Assembly: GCA_965207345.1 (NCBI GenBank)
Contig: OZ242280.1
Coordinates: 1,178,001-1,242,000 of the forward strand
Source of the DNA: G965207345 sp965207345
Lineage (GTDB): Bacteria > Pseudomonadota > Gammaproteobacteria > PS1 > Pseudothioglobaceae
DNA: 64,000 nt
Direction: 5' to 3'
Each line of letters begins with the position of its first letter. Position 1 is the stretch's first letter. Below the pieces are notes generated by a model. It was not told the origin of the DNA. It made no database searches and saw only the letters and a list, made by a program, of their open reading frames with translations. The position numbers were made by a program, and so were the translations under genes. Shown one piece after another: positions 9,264 to 20,200 of the stretch.

Positions 9264-10071
9264 GATAATACATCCAACTATCAATATTGCTGTGCGTGCA
9301 GCGCATGCTGCCGGGCAAATTATTTTAAGACACCATAATCAAATTGATAGATTAACTATTACCACTAAATCTGCCAATGATTTTGTCTCAGAGGTTGATA
9401 AAATGGCTGAGCAGGCTATTATAGCGCAAATTCAAAATGCCTTCCCAGAACACACAATTTTAAGTGAAGAAAGCGGTGAAATTATAGGAAAATCAAAATA
9501 TAAATGGATTATTGACCCGCTAGATGGCACGACAAATTATTTGCATGGCTTTCCACAATATGCTGTTTCAATTGCCATGTTAGAAGGGGAGAGCATCAAA
9601 CATGCAGTAGTTTATGATCCATTTAAAGATGAATTATTTAGTGCTAGCCGTGGTGGTGGTGCTTTTTTAAATCAAAAACACCGTTTGCGCGTGAGTAAAA
9701 CAAAAGGTTTTGAAAATACACTGATTGGCACAGGGTTCCCTTTTAAGCAGCCAAAATATTTAGATATTTATCTAGCAACTTTTAGAGCAGTGCATCCACT
9801 GGTTTCTGGTATTCGTAGAGCAGGTTCTGCTGCACTAGATCTTGCTTATTTAGCAGCAGGCAGATTAGATGGCTTTTGGGAGATTGGCTTAAATGCCTGG
9901 GATATTGCTGCTGGTATTTTGCTTATAGAAGAAGCAGGCGGCTTTGTGAGTGATTTTGCGGGTGGTAAGAATTTTTTAGAAAATGGTAATGTTGTGGCAG
10001 GCAATAGCCAAGTTTTCCCACTACTTATTAAAATCATTCAGCCACATATTTCTGAGGCACTTTTGTGCTAG
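9262..10071 (+). CDS. suhB: Inositol monophosphatase family protein SuhB
   Basis: Mg-dependent inositol-1-phosphatase; in E. coli SuhB also acts in rRNA antitermination. The 269-residue product aligns from its first residues with SuhB (H-P-x-x-N-I-A-V-R-A-A). It carries metal-site residues E70 in S-E-E-S-G, D85 and D88 in D-P-L-D-G-T-T-N, and the later A-W-D-I-A-A-G. The ATG overlaps the trmJ start on the other strand, so any leader sequence must lie inside trmJ codons. No Shine-Dalgarno is evident. Confidence 0.93.
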   Translation: MIIHPTINIAVRAAHAAGQIILRHHNQIDRLTITTKSANDFVSEVDKMAEQAIIAQIQNAFPEHTILSEESGEIIGKSKYKWIIDPLDGTTNYLHGFPQYAVSIAMLEGESIKHAVVYDPFKDELFSASRGGGAFLNQKHRLRVSKTKGFENTLIGTGFPFKQPKYLDIYLATFRAVHPLVSGIRRAGSAALDLAYLAAGRLDGFWEIGLNAWDIAAGILLIEEAGGFVSDFAGGKNFLENGNVVAGNSQVFPLLIKIIQPHISEALLC

Positions 10072-10108
10072 ATATTTATGAAACTTGATTTTAAATAAAA
10101 AATGAGAT

Positions 10109-10912
10109 ATGTTACCTTCTATATTAAATAAATTGCTTCCTGCTTTTGTGCGCTTGAAGCCGTCTTTTATAGTTATTGGTGCAGCAAAATGTGGCACTAC
10201 TTCGCTTTATTATTATCTAGTGCAACATCCACAAATCGCAAGTGCTAGAGAAAAAGAAATCGGCTTCTTTAATAAACGCCATTTAGGAAATATAAGATAT
10301 TATTACAAATTTTTTCCTGTATTGGCGCGTTTAAAAAATATTTTCTTGACCAAAAAAATTATAACAGGCGAAGCAAGTACAATGTATTGTTATGCAGAAT
10401 ATGCTGCTTCAAGGATTAAACACTATTTTCCGCACATAAAACTTATTATATTACTAAGAAACCCCAAAGAGCGAGCTTATTCACAGTTTAAGGCGAGAGA
10501 TGACTACCCTCCCTCCTTTAAAGAATCACTTGATATTGAACTTAAAGATAAAATTAGAAATATTGCTGCTGGCGATCACTATTGGAGTTTTAGCTTTCTT
10601 AGGAAAGGAGAATATTACAAACAAATTAAGCGCTATGAAGTATTATTCCCAAGAGAAAACTTTCTCATTTTAAAATCTGAGGATTTTTTTGCAAATCCCA
10701 AAGCAATTTTAAAACAAACTTTTAAATTTTTGGCTGTGGATAAAAACTTTATTCCAAAAGATTTAAACCCACAAAACCTAAATGAAGGCAAAAGTTTTAC
10801 TGATAAAGAATATTTAGAAATAGAGGGTTTTTTGGATAATTACTTTGCAGAGAAAAATCAAAAATTATATGATTATCTAAAGCAAAAATTTAATCTTAAA
10901 ATTAGGTGGTGA
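10109..10912 (+). CDS. Sulfotransferase domain protein
   Basis: A 267-residue PAPS-dependent sulfotransferase-family protein. It has the 5'-phosphosulfate loop G-A-A-K-C-G-T-T-S-L at residues 24-33, the 3'-phosphate site in L-L-R-N-P-K-E-R-A-Y-S-Q-F near 118-130, and the E-x-S-T-M-Y segment. Bacterial members often sulfate polysaccharides or lipids; the acceptor here is unknown and no glycan cluster is adjacent. Two in-frame or nearby ATGs exist (10102 is out of frame). It converges on rnhA with only four bases between stops. Confidence 0.85.
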   Translation: MLPSILNKLLPAFVRLKPSFIVIGAAKCGTTSLYYYLVQHPQIASAREKEIGFFNKRHLGNIRYYYKFFPVLARLKNIFLTKKIITGEASTMYCYAEYAASRIKHYFPHIKLIILLRNPKERAYSQFKARDDYPPSFKESLDIELKDKIRNIAAGDHYWSFSFLRKGEYYKQIKRYEVLFPRENFLILKSEDFFANPKAILKQTFKFLAVDKNFIPKDLNPQNLNEGKSFTDKEYLEIEGFLDNYFAEKNQKLYDYLKQKFNLKIRW

Positions 10913-10916
10913 TTTT

Positions 10917-11363
10917 TTATTTATACGCTTTATCCATTGCCCTATTTGCCAACTCATCTGCAATGTCATTACCAAAACTGCCACTATGTCCTTTTACCCA
11001 ATACCAAGTAATTAAATATTTTTTATTAAGTGCATCTAATTTTTGCCATAAATCAATATTTTTTATAGGCTTTTTATTTGCAGTTTGCCAGTTTTTTTTG
11101 CGCCAATTTTCAATCCATTCGGTAATGCCATTTTTTACGTAAATAGAATCAGTATATAAATCAATTGGGATATGCGTAATTTTAAGGTATTCTAAGGCTT
11201 TAATTGTTGCAGTAAGCTCCATACGATTATTTGTGGTGTAATCTTCATAGCCATAAATTTTTTTTTCTTTGGTTTGAAGTTTTAAAAATGCACCCCAGCC
11301 GCCAATGCCGGGATTGCCGCGACAACCTCCATCAGTATAAATTATAATTTTATTATTTATCAT
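10917..11363 (-). CDS. rnhA: Ribonuclease HI
   Basis: Endonuclease that degrades the RNA strand of RNA-DNA hybrids. The 148-residue product has the D-G-G-C-R-G-N-P-G signature and the catalytic residues D11, E49, D72 and D136, with the conserved His at about 126 in V-K-G-H-S-G. The handle region with W-I-E-N-W is present. Length is normal (E. coli 155). Confidence 0.96.
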   Translation of the reverse strand: MINNKIIIYTDGGCRGNPGIGGWGAFLKLQTKEKKIYGYEDYTTNNRMELTATIKALEYLKITHIPIDLYTDSIYVKNGITEWIENWRKKNWQTANKKPIKNIDLWQKLDALNKKYLITWYWVKGHSGSFGNDIADELANRAMDKAYK

Positions 11364-11408
11364 TTACCTTGTTAGCCTAGTATAAGAGAAAATAATACTA
11401 TGAATTTG

Positions 11409-13184
11409 TTAATCTAGATGAATTTGAAACCAAAGCTCAAGTAGTGTTAAATGCGTAAGACGTGAGCCATTTAATGCAGTCATATAGTGCTCTGGATTTT
11501 TAAGTAATTTTCCCACATAATCTTCATTAAAAACACCACGTGTTCGGCATGCCTTTGAAGTTAATATATCTCGCATAAAATCCAAAAATTCACCACGTAC
11601 ATATTTAAGTGCAGGCATTGGAAAATAACCTTTTTTCCGATTAATGATATTTGCAGGCAGTAATTTTCTAGCAATTTGTTTGAGTGGATATTTGCCTTTT
11701 TCTTTGAGTTTAAGCGCTGGCGGGATGCTTAGTGCCCATTCAATGAGCTTGCTGTCCATAAATGGCACACGTGCCTCTAAGCCCCAAGCCATAGTCATAT
11801 TATCTACGCGCTTGAGGGGATCATCAACAATCAAACGTGTAATATCGGTGCGTAATACTTTATCTAAAAATTCATCAGCATTTTTCTTAGCAAATTGTTT
11901 GTTAAGCCAATTTGCAACTACATTATTAGTTTGATAATTTTTGTTGAGTGTTTCTAAATATTCAAATTCAGGGCGATCAATATAATGCTTGCTAAAACGC
12001 ACTAAGTCTGTGCCTTTTTCATCTTGCATTTTTGGATACCAAAAATATCCAGCAAATGCCTCATCTGCACCTTGCCCACTTTGCACTACTTTGACAGATT
12101 TTGAAACTTGCTCACTGAGTAAATAAAAAGCAACAGCATCTTGTGCCACCATGGGCTCAGACATTTGTGTGACTGCTTCGGGCAAACGCATTAGTGTTTG
12201 GGAATTAGCAATTTTATATTTTTCATGCTTAGTGTTAAAATGCTTAGCAACTTTGTCGGAGTAAATAAATTCATTTCCTACCTCATTATCAATATTTTCA
12301 AAACCAATTGAAAAAGTATAAATATTTTTTTCTCCAAGTTTAGCAAGTAATGCAACAATAAGCGAAGAATCTAATCCGCCAGAAAGCAAAACACCCATCT
12401 TAACATCCGTAGCAAGCATTCGTTTTAATACTGCTTCTTTTAATAAATAATACGTTTTTTCAATATATTCTTCTTCACTGATAGGCGGGTTAATTCTTTT
12501 TGCACTAGGACGCCAGTAACATTTAGTTTTGATATCTTTATCTTGATTTAGAGTCATGTAGTGTGCAGGTTTTAATTTTTGTATGCCTTTTATGATAGTG
12601 TGCGGTGCAGGCACAACACCATGTAAGGATAATTGATAACGAAGCGCCACAGGATTAATACTTTTATCTAGTTTAGTATTGGTGTTAAGCAATGCTTTAG
12701 TGTTAGATGCGAAACAAATGCTTTGGTCATTAAGCGTATAATAAAGTGGTTTAATGCCCATCCTATCGCGTGCAAGAAACAATTTTTTTTTATTTGCATC
12801 CCAAAGTGCAAAAGCAAACATGCCATCAAAATAATTGACACAATTCTCACCCCAGTGATGATATGCTTTTATGATTGTTTCGCTATCTGAATGTGAAAAA
12901 AAATGATAATTATAACTACTAAGTTTTTCTCTAAGTGCGCGGTAATTATAAATTGTGCCATTAAATACTAAAGATAAGTTAAGTTTTCTGTCAACCATTG
13001 GCTGGTTCGCATTCTCAGATAAATCAATAACTGCAAGACGTCTATGACCAAAACCAAGCGCACCATCTATATAAATATCACCAAAATCTGGTCCGCGCCT
13101 TATAAGCTCAGAACACATATTTTCTAAATGAGATTTCTTAACTAAAGATTTATCAAAACGAAGCTCGCCGCAAATACCGCACAT
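11409..13184 (-). CDS. N-acetylglutaminylglutamine-type amidotransferase (asparagine synthase family)
   Basis: A 591-residue class II glutamine amidotransferase. The N-terminal nucleophile Cys2 (M-C-G-I-C-G-E) starts the glutaminase domain, with [13 protein letters not shown] and F-N-G-x-I-Y-N-Y. The AsnB synthetase domain has the ATP-pyrophosphatase loop [10 protein letters not shown] near residue 266. Length and [11 protein letters not shown] favour the subfamily that makes the osmolyte N-acetylglutaminylglutamine amide over ordinary AsnB. The usual partners (ligase and peptidase) are not adjacent, so the substrate is uncertain; asparagine synthetase is the alternative. Confidence 0.82.
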   Translation of the reverse strand: MCGICGELRFDKSLVKKSHLENMCSELIRRGPDFGDIYIDGALGFGHRRLAVIDLSENANQPMVDRKLNLSLVFNGTIYNYRALREKLSSYNYHFFSHSDSETIIKAYHHWGENCVNYFDGMFAFALWDANKKKLFLARDRMGIKPLYYTLNDQSICFASNTKALLNTNTKLDKSINPVALRYQLSLHGVVPAPHTIIKGIQKLKPAHYMTLNQDKDIKTKCYWRPSAKRINPPISEEEYIEKTYYLLKEAVLKRMLATDVKMGVLLSGGLDSSLIVALLAKLGEKNIYTFSIGFENIDNEVGNEFIYSDKVAKHFNTKHEKYKIANSQTLMRLPEAVTQMSEPMVAQDAVAFYLLSEQVSKSVKVVQSGQGADEAFAGYFWYPKMQDEKGTDLVRFSKHYIDRPEFEYLETLNKNYQTNNVVANWLNKQFAKKNADEFLDKVLRTDITRLIVDDPLKRVDNMTMAWGLEARVPFMDSKLIEWALSIPPALKLKEKGKYPLKQIARKLLPANIINRKKGYFPMPALKYVRGEFLDFMRDILTSKACRTRGVFNEDYVGKLLKNPEHYMTALNGSRLTHLTLLELWFQIHLD

Positions 13185-13239
13185 AATCAGAAATAAAAAT
13201 AATAAAATGATAGAAATAAACCATTTTAGACAAAAAATT

Positions 13240-14625
13240 ATGAAAAAAACACTTTATGATAAATTATGGGATAGTCATTCAATTATCAAAAAAGAGCACA
13301 CAACGCTTATTTATATTGATAAACATCTTATTCATGAAGTTACTTCACCACAAGCATTTGAAGGTTTAAGACTTTCAAATAGGAATATTTGGCGAAAAAA
13401 ATCTAATTTAGCAGTGCCTGATCATAATGTTCCAACTTTGAAACGAGATGAAATTAAAGATCCAATTTCAAAATTACAAGTTGATACCTTGGATAAAAAT
13501 TGTCAAACTTTTGATATTTTTGAAATTAAGATGAGTGATAAGCGTCAAGGTATTGTGCATGTTGTAGGCCCTGAACAAGGTGCAACATTGCCGGGCATGA
13601 CAATTGTATGCGGTGATTCACATACTTCAACACACGGCGCACTTGGCGCACTTTCTTTTGGTATCGGCACTTCAGAAGTAGAGCATGTGTTAGCAACGCA
13701 ATGTCTTTGGCAGACAAAGGCAAAAAATATGCGTATTGAAATAACGGGCACACTAGAAGTAGGCGTGGAAGCAAAAGACATTGCACTTTATATTATTGGA
13801 AAAATTGGTAGTGCAGGTGGTGCGGGTTACGCGTTTGAATTTTCAGGAGAAACTATCAAAAATTTAAGTATTGAATCTCGGATGACGCTTTGCAATATGG
13901 CAATTGAAGCAGGTGCACGTGTTGGCTTGATTGCGGTAGACGATAAAACAAGAGACTACATTAAAGGTAAACCACTTGCACCTAAAGGCAAAATATTACA
14001 AAAAGCGTTTAAATATTGGCAAACGCTGCATTCGGATGTTGGTGCATATTTTGACAAAACTATTTATATTGAGGCAAAAAAAATTAAACCGCAAGTTACC
14101 TGGGGCACTTCACCTGAGATGGTAGTTGCTATTGATGGACGTATCCCTAATCTTGAAAATCAAATAAGTAGTAGTAAAAAACAAAGTATGAAAAATGCAC
14201 TTGAATATATGGCTTTAAAGTCTGGTGTTTTGATAAGAGAGATAATGCTTGATAAAATTTTTATTGGTTCATGTACAAATTCGCGTATTGAGGATTTAAG
14301 AAGGGCGGCTTGTGTTGTTAAAGGAAGGCATATTGCCAACAATATCAAACTTGCACTAGTTGTTCCGGGCTCAGGTTTGGTAAAAATGCAGGCAGAAAAA
14401 GAAGGTTTAGATAAAATTTTTATTGATGCAGGTTTTGAATGGCGTGAGGCAGGATGCTCTATGTGTCTGGCTATGAATGCGGATAAATTAGAAAAAGGTG
14501 AGCGCTGTGCCTCCACTTCAAATCGTAACTTTGAAGGCAGACAAGGCCAAGGTGGCCGCACGCACCTAGTGAGCCCAACGGTAGCTGCTGCAAGTGCAAT
14601 TGCGGGGCATTTTACAGCATATTAA
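13240..14625 (+). CDS. leuC: 3-isopropylmalate dehydratase large subunit
   Basis: Isomerises 2-isopropylmalate to 3-isopropylmalate in leucine synthesis together with LeuD. The start at 13240 gives [13 protein letters not shown], the standard LeuC N-terminus, and 461 residues; an upstream in-frame ATG at 13207 would add 11 unlikely residues. Cluster ligands are visible in F-I-G-S-C-T-N-S-R and G-C-S-M-C-L-A, and the [12 protein letters not shown] active-site stretch is present. leuD follows after 12 bases. Confidence 0.96.
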   Translation: MKKTLYDKLWDSHSIIKKEHTTLIYIDKHLIHEVTSPQAFEGLRLSNRNIWRKKSNLAVPDHNVPTLKRDEIKDPISKLQVDTLDKNCQTFDIFEIKMSDKRQGIVHVVGPEQGATLPGMTIVCGDSHTSTHGALGALSFGIGTSEVEHVLATQCLWQTKAKNMRIEITGTLEVGVEAKDIALYIIGKIGSAGGAGYAFEFSGETIKNLSIESRMTLCNMAIEAGARVGLIAVDDKTRDYIKGKPLAPKGKILQKAFKYWQTLHSDVGAYFDKTIYIEAKKIKPQVTWGTSPEMVVAIDGRIPNLENQISSSKKQSMKNALEYMALKSGVLIREIMLDKIFIGSCTNSRIEDLRRAACVVKGRHIANNIKLALVVPGSGLVKMQAEKEGLDKIFIDAGFEWREAGCSMCLAMNADKLEKGERCASTSNRNFEGRQGQGGRTHLVSPTVAAASAIAGHFTAY

Positions 14626-14637
14626 CACAAATATATC

Positions 14638-15252
14638 ATGAAAAAATTTGACACACTTTCGTCTATTGTATTACCGCTCAGTAGAGCAAATGTGGATACT
14701 GATGCTATTATTCCCAAACAATTTTTAAAATCTATTAAGCGCACAGGGTTCGGTGAAAATCTTTTTGATGAATGGCGTTATTTGGACCACGGTGAAATTG
14801 GCATGGATAATACAAAACGTCCATTAAACACTAATTTCGTACTCAATAATCCAAAATATAAAAATGCAAAAATTTTGCTTACACGTGAAAATTTTGGTTG
14901 TGGATCAAGTCGTGAACATGCAGTATGGGCGTTACTTGATTATGGTTTTTGTGCAATTATTGCTCCAAGTTTTGCTGATATTTTCTATAATAATTGTTTT
15001 AAAAATGGTTTGTTACCAATTGTGCAAGATGCAGAGGTAATAGATAAATTATTTATATTTGACGAGCTAGTCCATATTGATTTAAAGGCACAGACTATTC
15101 TTGCAGGCAAGCACCTTTATTACTTTGAAATTGATTTTGAAAGAAAGCAATATTTACTTGGTGGATTAGATGATATTGCACTTACGTTAAAATTTCAAAA
15201 GCGCATTTTAGCATTTGAGAAAAAACATTTAAAAACGCATTCCTGGCTTTAA
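14638..15252 (+). CDS. leuD: 3-isopropylmalate dehydratase small subunit
   Basis: Small subunit of isopropylmalate isomerase (204 residues), providing the swivel domain. It has the [10 protein letters not shown] motif near residue 20 and the strongly conserved [14 protein letters not shown] at about 82-95. It directly follows leuC. Other leucine genes (leuA, leuB) are not in the window. Confidence 0.96.
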   Translation: MKKFDTLSSIVLPLSRANVDTDAIIPKQFLKSIKRTGFGENLFDEWRYLDHGEIGMDNTKRPLNTNFVLNNPKYKNAKILLTRENFGCGSSREHAVWALLDYGFCAIIAPSFADIFYNNCFKNGLLPIVQDAEVIDKLFIFDELVHIDLKAQTILAGKHLYYFEIDFERKQYLLGGLDDIALTLKFQKRILAFEKKHLKTHSWL

Positions 15253-15273
15253 TTTTTTGTTTTTAACATTTTA

Positions 15274-15861
15274 ATGATTGCAGAACTATACGGTAAAATT
15301 ATCCGCAAAAATCCACCTGTTTTAACTCTTGATGTCAATGGTGTTGGTTATGAAATTTTTTGTCCAATGTCCACTTTTTATCATTTGGATGAGGGTCAGC
15401 AGCATTTATATACACAACTTATTGTTAGAGAGGATTCCCATACACTTTATGGGTTTTTTACGCAAGATGAAAAAATTATTTTTAATACACTTATTAAAGT
15501 AAGCGGCATAGGGGCAAAAGTGGCACTCGCAATTTTATCTACTTTTTCTATTGATAATTTGATTTTATGCGTTATGGATGATAACGTGGAATTTTTGCAA
15601 AGAACTCCAGGTATTGGCAAAAAAACAGCACAAAAGTTAATGATGGAATTAAAAGATAGCCTACCAAATTTGGATCTTAAAATTGGTAAAAAATACACAC
15701 AAATATCAGATAACGAAATAAAAAATATAAATTTAAAAAATGCAATGCTTGGGCTCAAAACACTTGGCTTTAAAAAAAATGAGGCGAGGAGAATGCTTGC
15801 TGATATTGATACAGGGCTCACCAGTGAAGAAATTATTCGCTTAGCACTTAAACATAAATAA
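15274..15861 (+). CDS. ruvA: Holliday junction branch migration protein RuvA
   Basis: Tetrameric Holliday-junction binding protein that loads RuvB (195 residues). It has the N-terminal OB fold (D-V-N-G-V-G-Y-E-I), two helix-hairpin-helix motifs (V-S-G-I-G-A-K-V-A-L and T-P-G-I-G-K-K-T-A-Q) and a C-terminal domain for RuvB contact. It begins 21 bases after leuD; ruvC and ruvB are not next to it, an unusual separation. Confidence 0.95.
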   Translation: MIAELYGKIIRKNPPVLTLDVNGVGYEIFCPMSTFYHLDEGQQHLYTQLIVREDSHTLYGFFTQDEKIIFNTLIKVSGIGAKVALAILSTFSIDNLILCVMDDNVEFLQRTPGIGKKTAQKLMMELKDSLPNLDLKIGKKYTQISDNEIKNINLKNAMLGLKTLGFKKNEARRMLADIDTGLTSEEIIRLALKHK

Positions 15862-16047
15862 ATTTTTATGAATTTAGCATGATTTTAGTAAGGAATTTAA
15901 ACAGCTAAAAAATAGCTATTGTATTTATCATCAGAAAATAGTTTGCTAAAAACTTTCAAAAGCAGTTAAAAGGATATTCGTGTATAATTTGTGCAAGTTT
16001 TTGCGCGATATATTTACGGTTATTTTTTTTTTATTTTCTTAAGTTTT

Positions 16048-17169
16048 ATGAAAAAAGTAGTGGGTTTTATCTTTTTTTTTACAGGTATTTTATCTTTTTT
16101 TGCACAAGCAGAAAATAGCGCTTTTGAAGTCATTACACTGGATACTATACCGCTTGGTAAGCGCATTTTGCTCGGGGCAACAGTAGTGCCGTTAGCTGAG
16201 GTGGAACTTAGTGCACAAGTTTCAGGTGATATTACTGGGTTTGATGGCAAGGCAGGCGATGTTTACAAAAAAGGTGCATTGATTGTTACTTTGGAAAAAG
16301 AATCTATTAAAGCACAGCGTGAAGTTGTGCTTGCTGATATTGCTTCTGCAAATGAATCGCTTAAAAATGCTGGCGTGCAGTATTCAAAATCTATTATTTC
16401 CCCCTATGCTGATGGTAATATGATGTTTGGTGGTATGCCCGGAATGTTTAGTTCTTTTATTAATCCAATGCGAAGAATTACAAATAGTGGCAATTTTGAA
16501 TTTGAGAAATATGCACACCGTGCTGATTCATATTCGCGTTATGTTAAAGCAAATAATCGCTTAAAACAAGCAAGATCAAAACTCAAAGAAATTGATGAAA
16601 AACTAAAAGACACTTCGATAATTGCACCATTTGATGGCATTATCGTTAAAAAAATAGTGGATATGGGTGATAGTGTGCAAAAAGGGAAAACATTACTTAT
16701 TTTTGCAAATACTAGCCAGTTACAAGTTGAGGCACACATTCCCTCACGTTTATTATTTAGTCTTAAAAAAGGCATGCAATATCGTGTTAAATTGGATATT
16801 TCTAATAATGTTGTAAGCACTGTGCTTACGCAAATTTATCCAGTTGCTAACAGCAATACACACACTATCAGGACTAAATTTAATTTACCTAAGAATACAC
16901 CTGCTATCCCTGGCTCTTATGCAGAGCTTGAATTATTTAATTTATCTAAATCTAAGGAAACTGTTGTGTTACCAGAAACGGCACTTATTTGGCGAAGTAG
17001 TTTGCCGAGTGTTTTTGTTGTTAATAATGAAAATAAAACAGAGCTGCGTTTTGTGCGTATCGGCGATAAAATAAACCAAGATAAAATTAGTGTTTTATCT
17101 GGTTTAAAAAAAGGCGAGCGTATTATTGCAAATCCTGGCGTGCTTATGACTTCTGGTATGCATATTTAG
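16048..17169 (+). CDS. RND efflux periplasmic adaptor (membrane fusion protein)
   Basis: Periplasmic adaptor of an RND tripartite pump. I chose the ATG at 16048 because it gives a clean signal peptide (M-K-K-V-V-G-F then a hydrophobic run ending A-Q-A); the in-frame start at 15991 adds a second hydrophobic stretch. The 373-residue protein has the lipoyl-like half motifs (A-Q-V-S-G-D-I and A-P-F-D-G-I-I), a helical hairpin and a beta-barrel. A Met/Gly-rich segment at residues 124-141 interrupts the hairpin region. The transporter follows after 123 bases. Confidence 0.9.
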   Translation: MKKVVGFIFFFTGILSFFAQAENSAFEVITLDTIPLGKRILLGATVVPLAEVELSAQVSGDITGFDGKAGDVYKKGALIVTLEKESIKAQREVVLADIASANESLKNAGVQYSKSIISPYADGNMMFGGMPGMFSSFINPMRRITNSGNFEFEKYAHRADSYSRYVKANNRLKQARSKLKEIDEKLKDTSIIAPFDGIIVKKIVDMGDSVQKGKTLLIFANTSQLQVEAHIPSRLLFSLKKGMQYRVKLDISNNVVSTVLTQIYPVANSNTHTIRTKFNLPKNTPAIPGSYAELELFNLSKSKETVVLPETALIWRSSLPSVFVVNNENKTELRFVRIGDKINQDKISVLSGLKKGERIIANPGVLMTSGMHI

Positions 17170-17292
17170 CATGAAGTTAGTTGATATTTGGCATAAATCT
17201 TGAATTTTTTATTTGTTCTAGGATTTTAAATATGTGTAAGACTGTTTTATGTCAAAATAATTTGCAGTTCAGGATGCAAGTGTTAATTATTT

Positions 17293-20200
17293 ATGGCAAA
17301 TAAAGAAATTAAACACCAATTAGGTATTGCAGGCACACTTACAAAGAATTTTATTTCTTCACCGCTTTCTATTATTCTCTTTTTTGTGATGCTTGGTGCG
17401 GGTATTTTGGGTTTATTTGCTACGCCGCGCCAAGAAGATCCACAAATTTCTGTACCACTCATTGATATTTTCATTGAATATCCTGGCGCTTCTTCTAAAG
17501 AAGTTTCTGATATTATTGTAAGGCCGCTTGAACGTAGAATGTCCAATTTACTCGGCGTTAAGCATGTTTATTCTGTGAGTGATAGGGGGAGTTCCATTAT
17601 CACTGTTGAGTTTGATGTTGGTGAAAAAATGAGTGAAGCCATCATTAAAGTTAGAGATAAAATTTTATCCAATATTGCATTAATTCCACTTGGGGCAAAA
17701 ATTCCAATCGTTAAAGCTAAAGAAATTGACGATGTGCCTATTGTGAATATTACTTTGTGGTCAGAAAACATAGATGATGGACAATTACGCTCGCTAGGCT
17801 TAGAGTTATTGCAGCAATTAGAACATGTAAAAAACACTAATAATGGCTTTATTGTTGGTGGCCGTCAAGAAATTTTTCATATTGATATTTATCCTTCACG
17901 TCTATTTAGCTACGGGATTTCCTTACAACAAATTACTGATGTCGTTCGTAGTGCAAACACTAAAGGCAAGAGTGGTTTTATTGATATTGATGGTTATGAA
18001 ATGCAAATTTATTCAGGAAACTTTTTTGAAAAAGTTTCTGATATTGAAAATTTAGTTGTTAGTGTTAGAGATAATAAAGCAATTTATATACGAGATGTGG
18101 CAAAAGTATATTATGCACCAGAAGAAACTAAACAAATGGTGAATTACTATACAGGCGTAGCATCTAAAGAAAAAAATAAAAATGGTGAAAAACGTATTGT
18201 AAACGGTGCACAAGCAATTACAATTGCGGTCGCTAAAAAATTTGGTAGTAATGGTATTGAGGTTGCTAATAATATTTTAGCGCGCGTTGAAACGCTTAAA
18301 GATTCACTAATTCCAAATAATGTCAATGTCAGCATTACTAGGAATTATGGTCAATCAGCAAAAGATAAAGTTGATGAATTAATTTTTAAATTATTTATTG
18401 CAACTGGTGCGGTAGCACTTCTTATTTGGTTCGCACTTGGCTGGCGCCCTGCAATTGTTGTTACTTTAATTATTCCTGTAGTGCTTTTAATGACTATTTT
18501 CTCTGCTTGGCTTATGGGGCTTACTATTGATAGAGTGAGTTTATTTGCACTTATTTTTTCCATTGGAATTTTAGTTGACGACGCTATTGTTGTTGTAGAG
18601 AATATTTATAGACGCTGGTTAATTGACAAAAAAATTACTATTGCCACTGCAATTGACGCAGTTAGAGAAGTAGGCAACCCAACAATTTTAGCAACCTTTA
18701 CTGTAGTAGCAGCACTCATGCCAATGGCAGCAGTGCGCGGTATGATGGGACCTTATATGGAACCTATCCCACTCCTAGGTTCAGTGGCGATGATTTTCTC
18801 TTTATTTGCTGCTTTTATTTTCACACCTTATTTTGTTATGAAATTGGTTGTGCCCATTGAAACCTTAAAAAAAATGGGAGAAAAAGAAGAAAAAGAAATA
18901 CGATTATTACATCGTTTTTATCATTATGCCATTAATCAATTATTTTCTAATCTGCGTTATGGCTGGATCTTTTTAGCGAGTATGATTTTTACTTTCTTTT
19001 TAGCAATTTCCATGTTCTATACTACTAGTGTTGTTGTTAAAATGTTGCCGCTTGATAACAAAAATTTATTTGCTGTTATGCTTGATATGCCAGATGGTAG
19101 TTCGTTGGTAAATACTGCTTCTACGCTTGCTAAAATGGCAAATATTCTGCGTGATATTCCAGAGGTTGTTGCATTGCAAACTTATACAGGCACCTCGCAG
19201 CCATTTGATTTTAATGGCTTAGTGCGTCACTACTATTTGCGCGAAGAATCTGCGCATGGTGAAGTGCAGGTTCAAATACTAGATAAAAAAGAGCGTAATC
19301 GCTCTAGTCATGAAATTGCACTTGAAGCGCGTACATTGATTAAAAAAATTGCACTTGAGGCAGATGCTCATATTGCTATAGTAGAAATGCCGCCTGGTCC
19401 ACCAGTGTTAAGGCCCGTTGTAGCTGAAGTTTATGGTCCTGATCACATCAGTCGTCAAAAACTTGCTCACGATTTAACAGAATTATTTACTAAAAGCGGT
19501 GCCATGGCAGATGTGGACCATTATATGCGTGATAAATATCCCATCTGGCATTTTGAAGTGGATACAGAAAAAGCAATTCATTTCGGCGTGAGTGTTCAAA
19601 CTATCAAAGAAACGCTAGATATGGCAATGAGTGATTTTAAAGTAACAACAGTTCGTTTAAAAAATGCCTTAGAGCCAACTGATGTGCGTCTGCAAATTCC
19701 ACTAGCTAAGCGATCACATCTTAATTATTTAAAACAATTGCCTGTGCCAGCAAAAAATGGCGTATTAGTGCCCATCATAGAATTAGGCGAATTTAGACCT
19801 AAAAAGCAAGATGATTTACTGTTTCATAAAGATTTAGCACCAGTAGAATACGTGGTTGGTGAGCCAATTTCTCGCTTGAGTGCACCAATTTATGCAATGT
19901 CTGCAGTAGATGAATTGCTCAAAGATTATAAAATTTCTCATGATAAAGTATTGCAAGGCAATTATTTATCACAATCTAACACCTCAGGTAATCTTAGTTT
20001 TGATTGGGCAGGGGAGTGGACGATTACCTACGAAACTTTTAGAGATATGGGACTGGCTTTTGCTGTGGCACTTGTTGTAATTTATATGCTTGTTGTTTGG
20101 CAGTTTGGCAATTTTTTAATGCCTGCTATTATTATGGCACCGATTCCACTCACATTGCTAGGAATTATTCCTGGTCATTGGTTATTAGATGCTGAGTTCA

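Noticed and set aside
15862..16047. Short AGCTA/TAGCT hairpin after ruvA as a terminator
   Set aside because: Only five AT-rich pairs and no following T-run.
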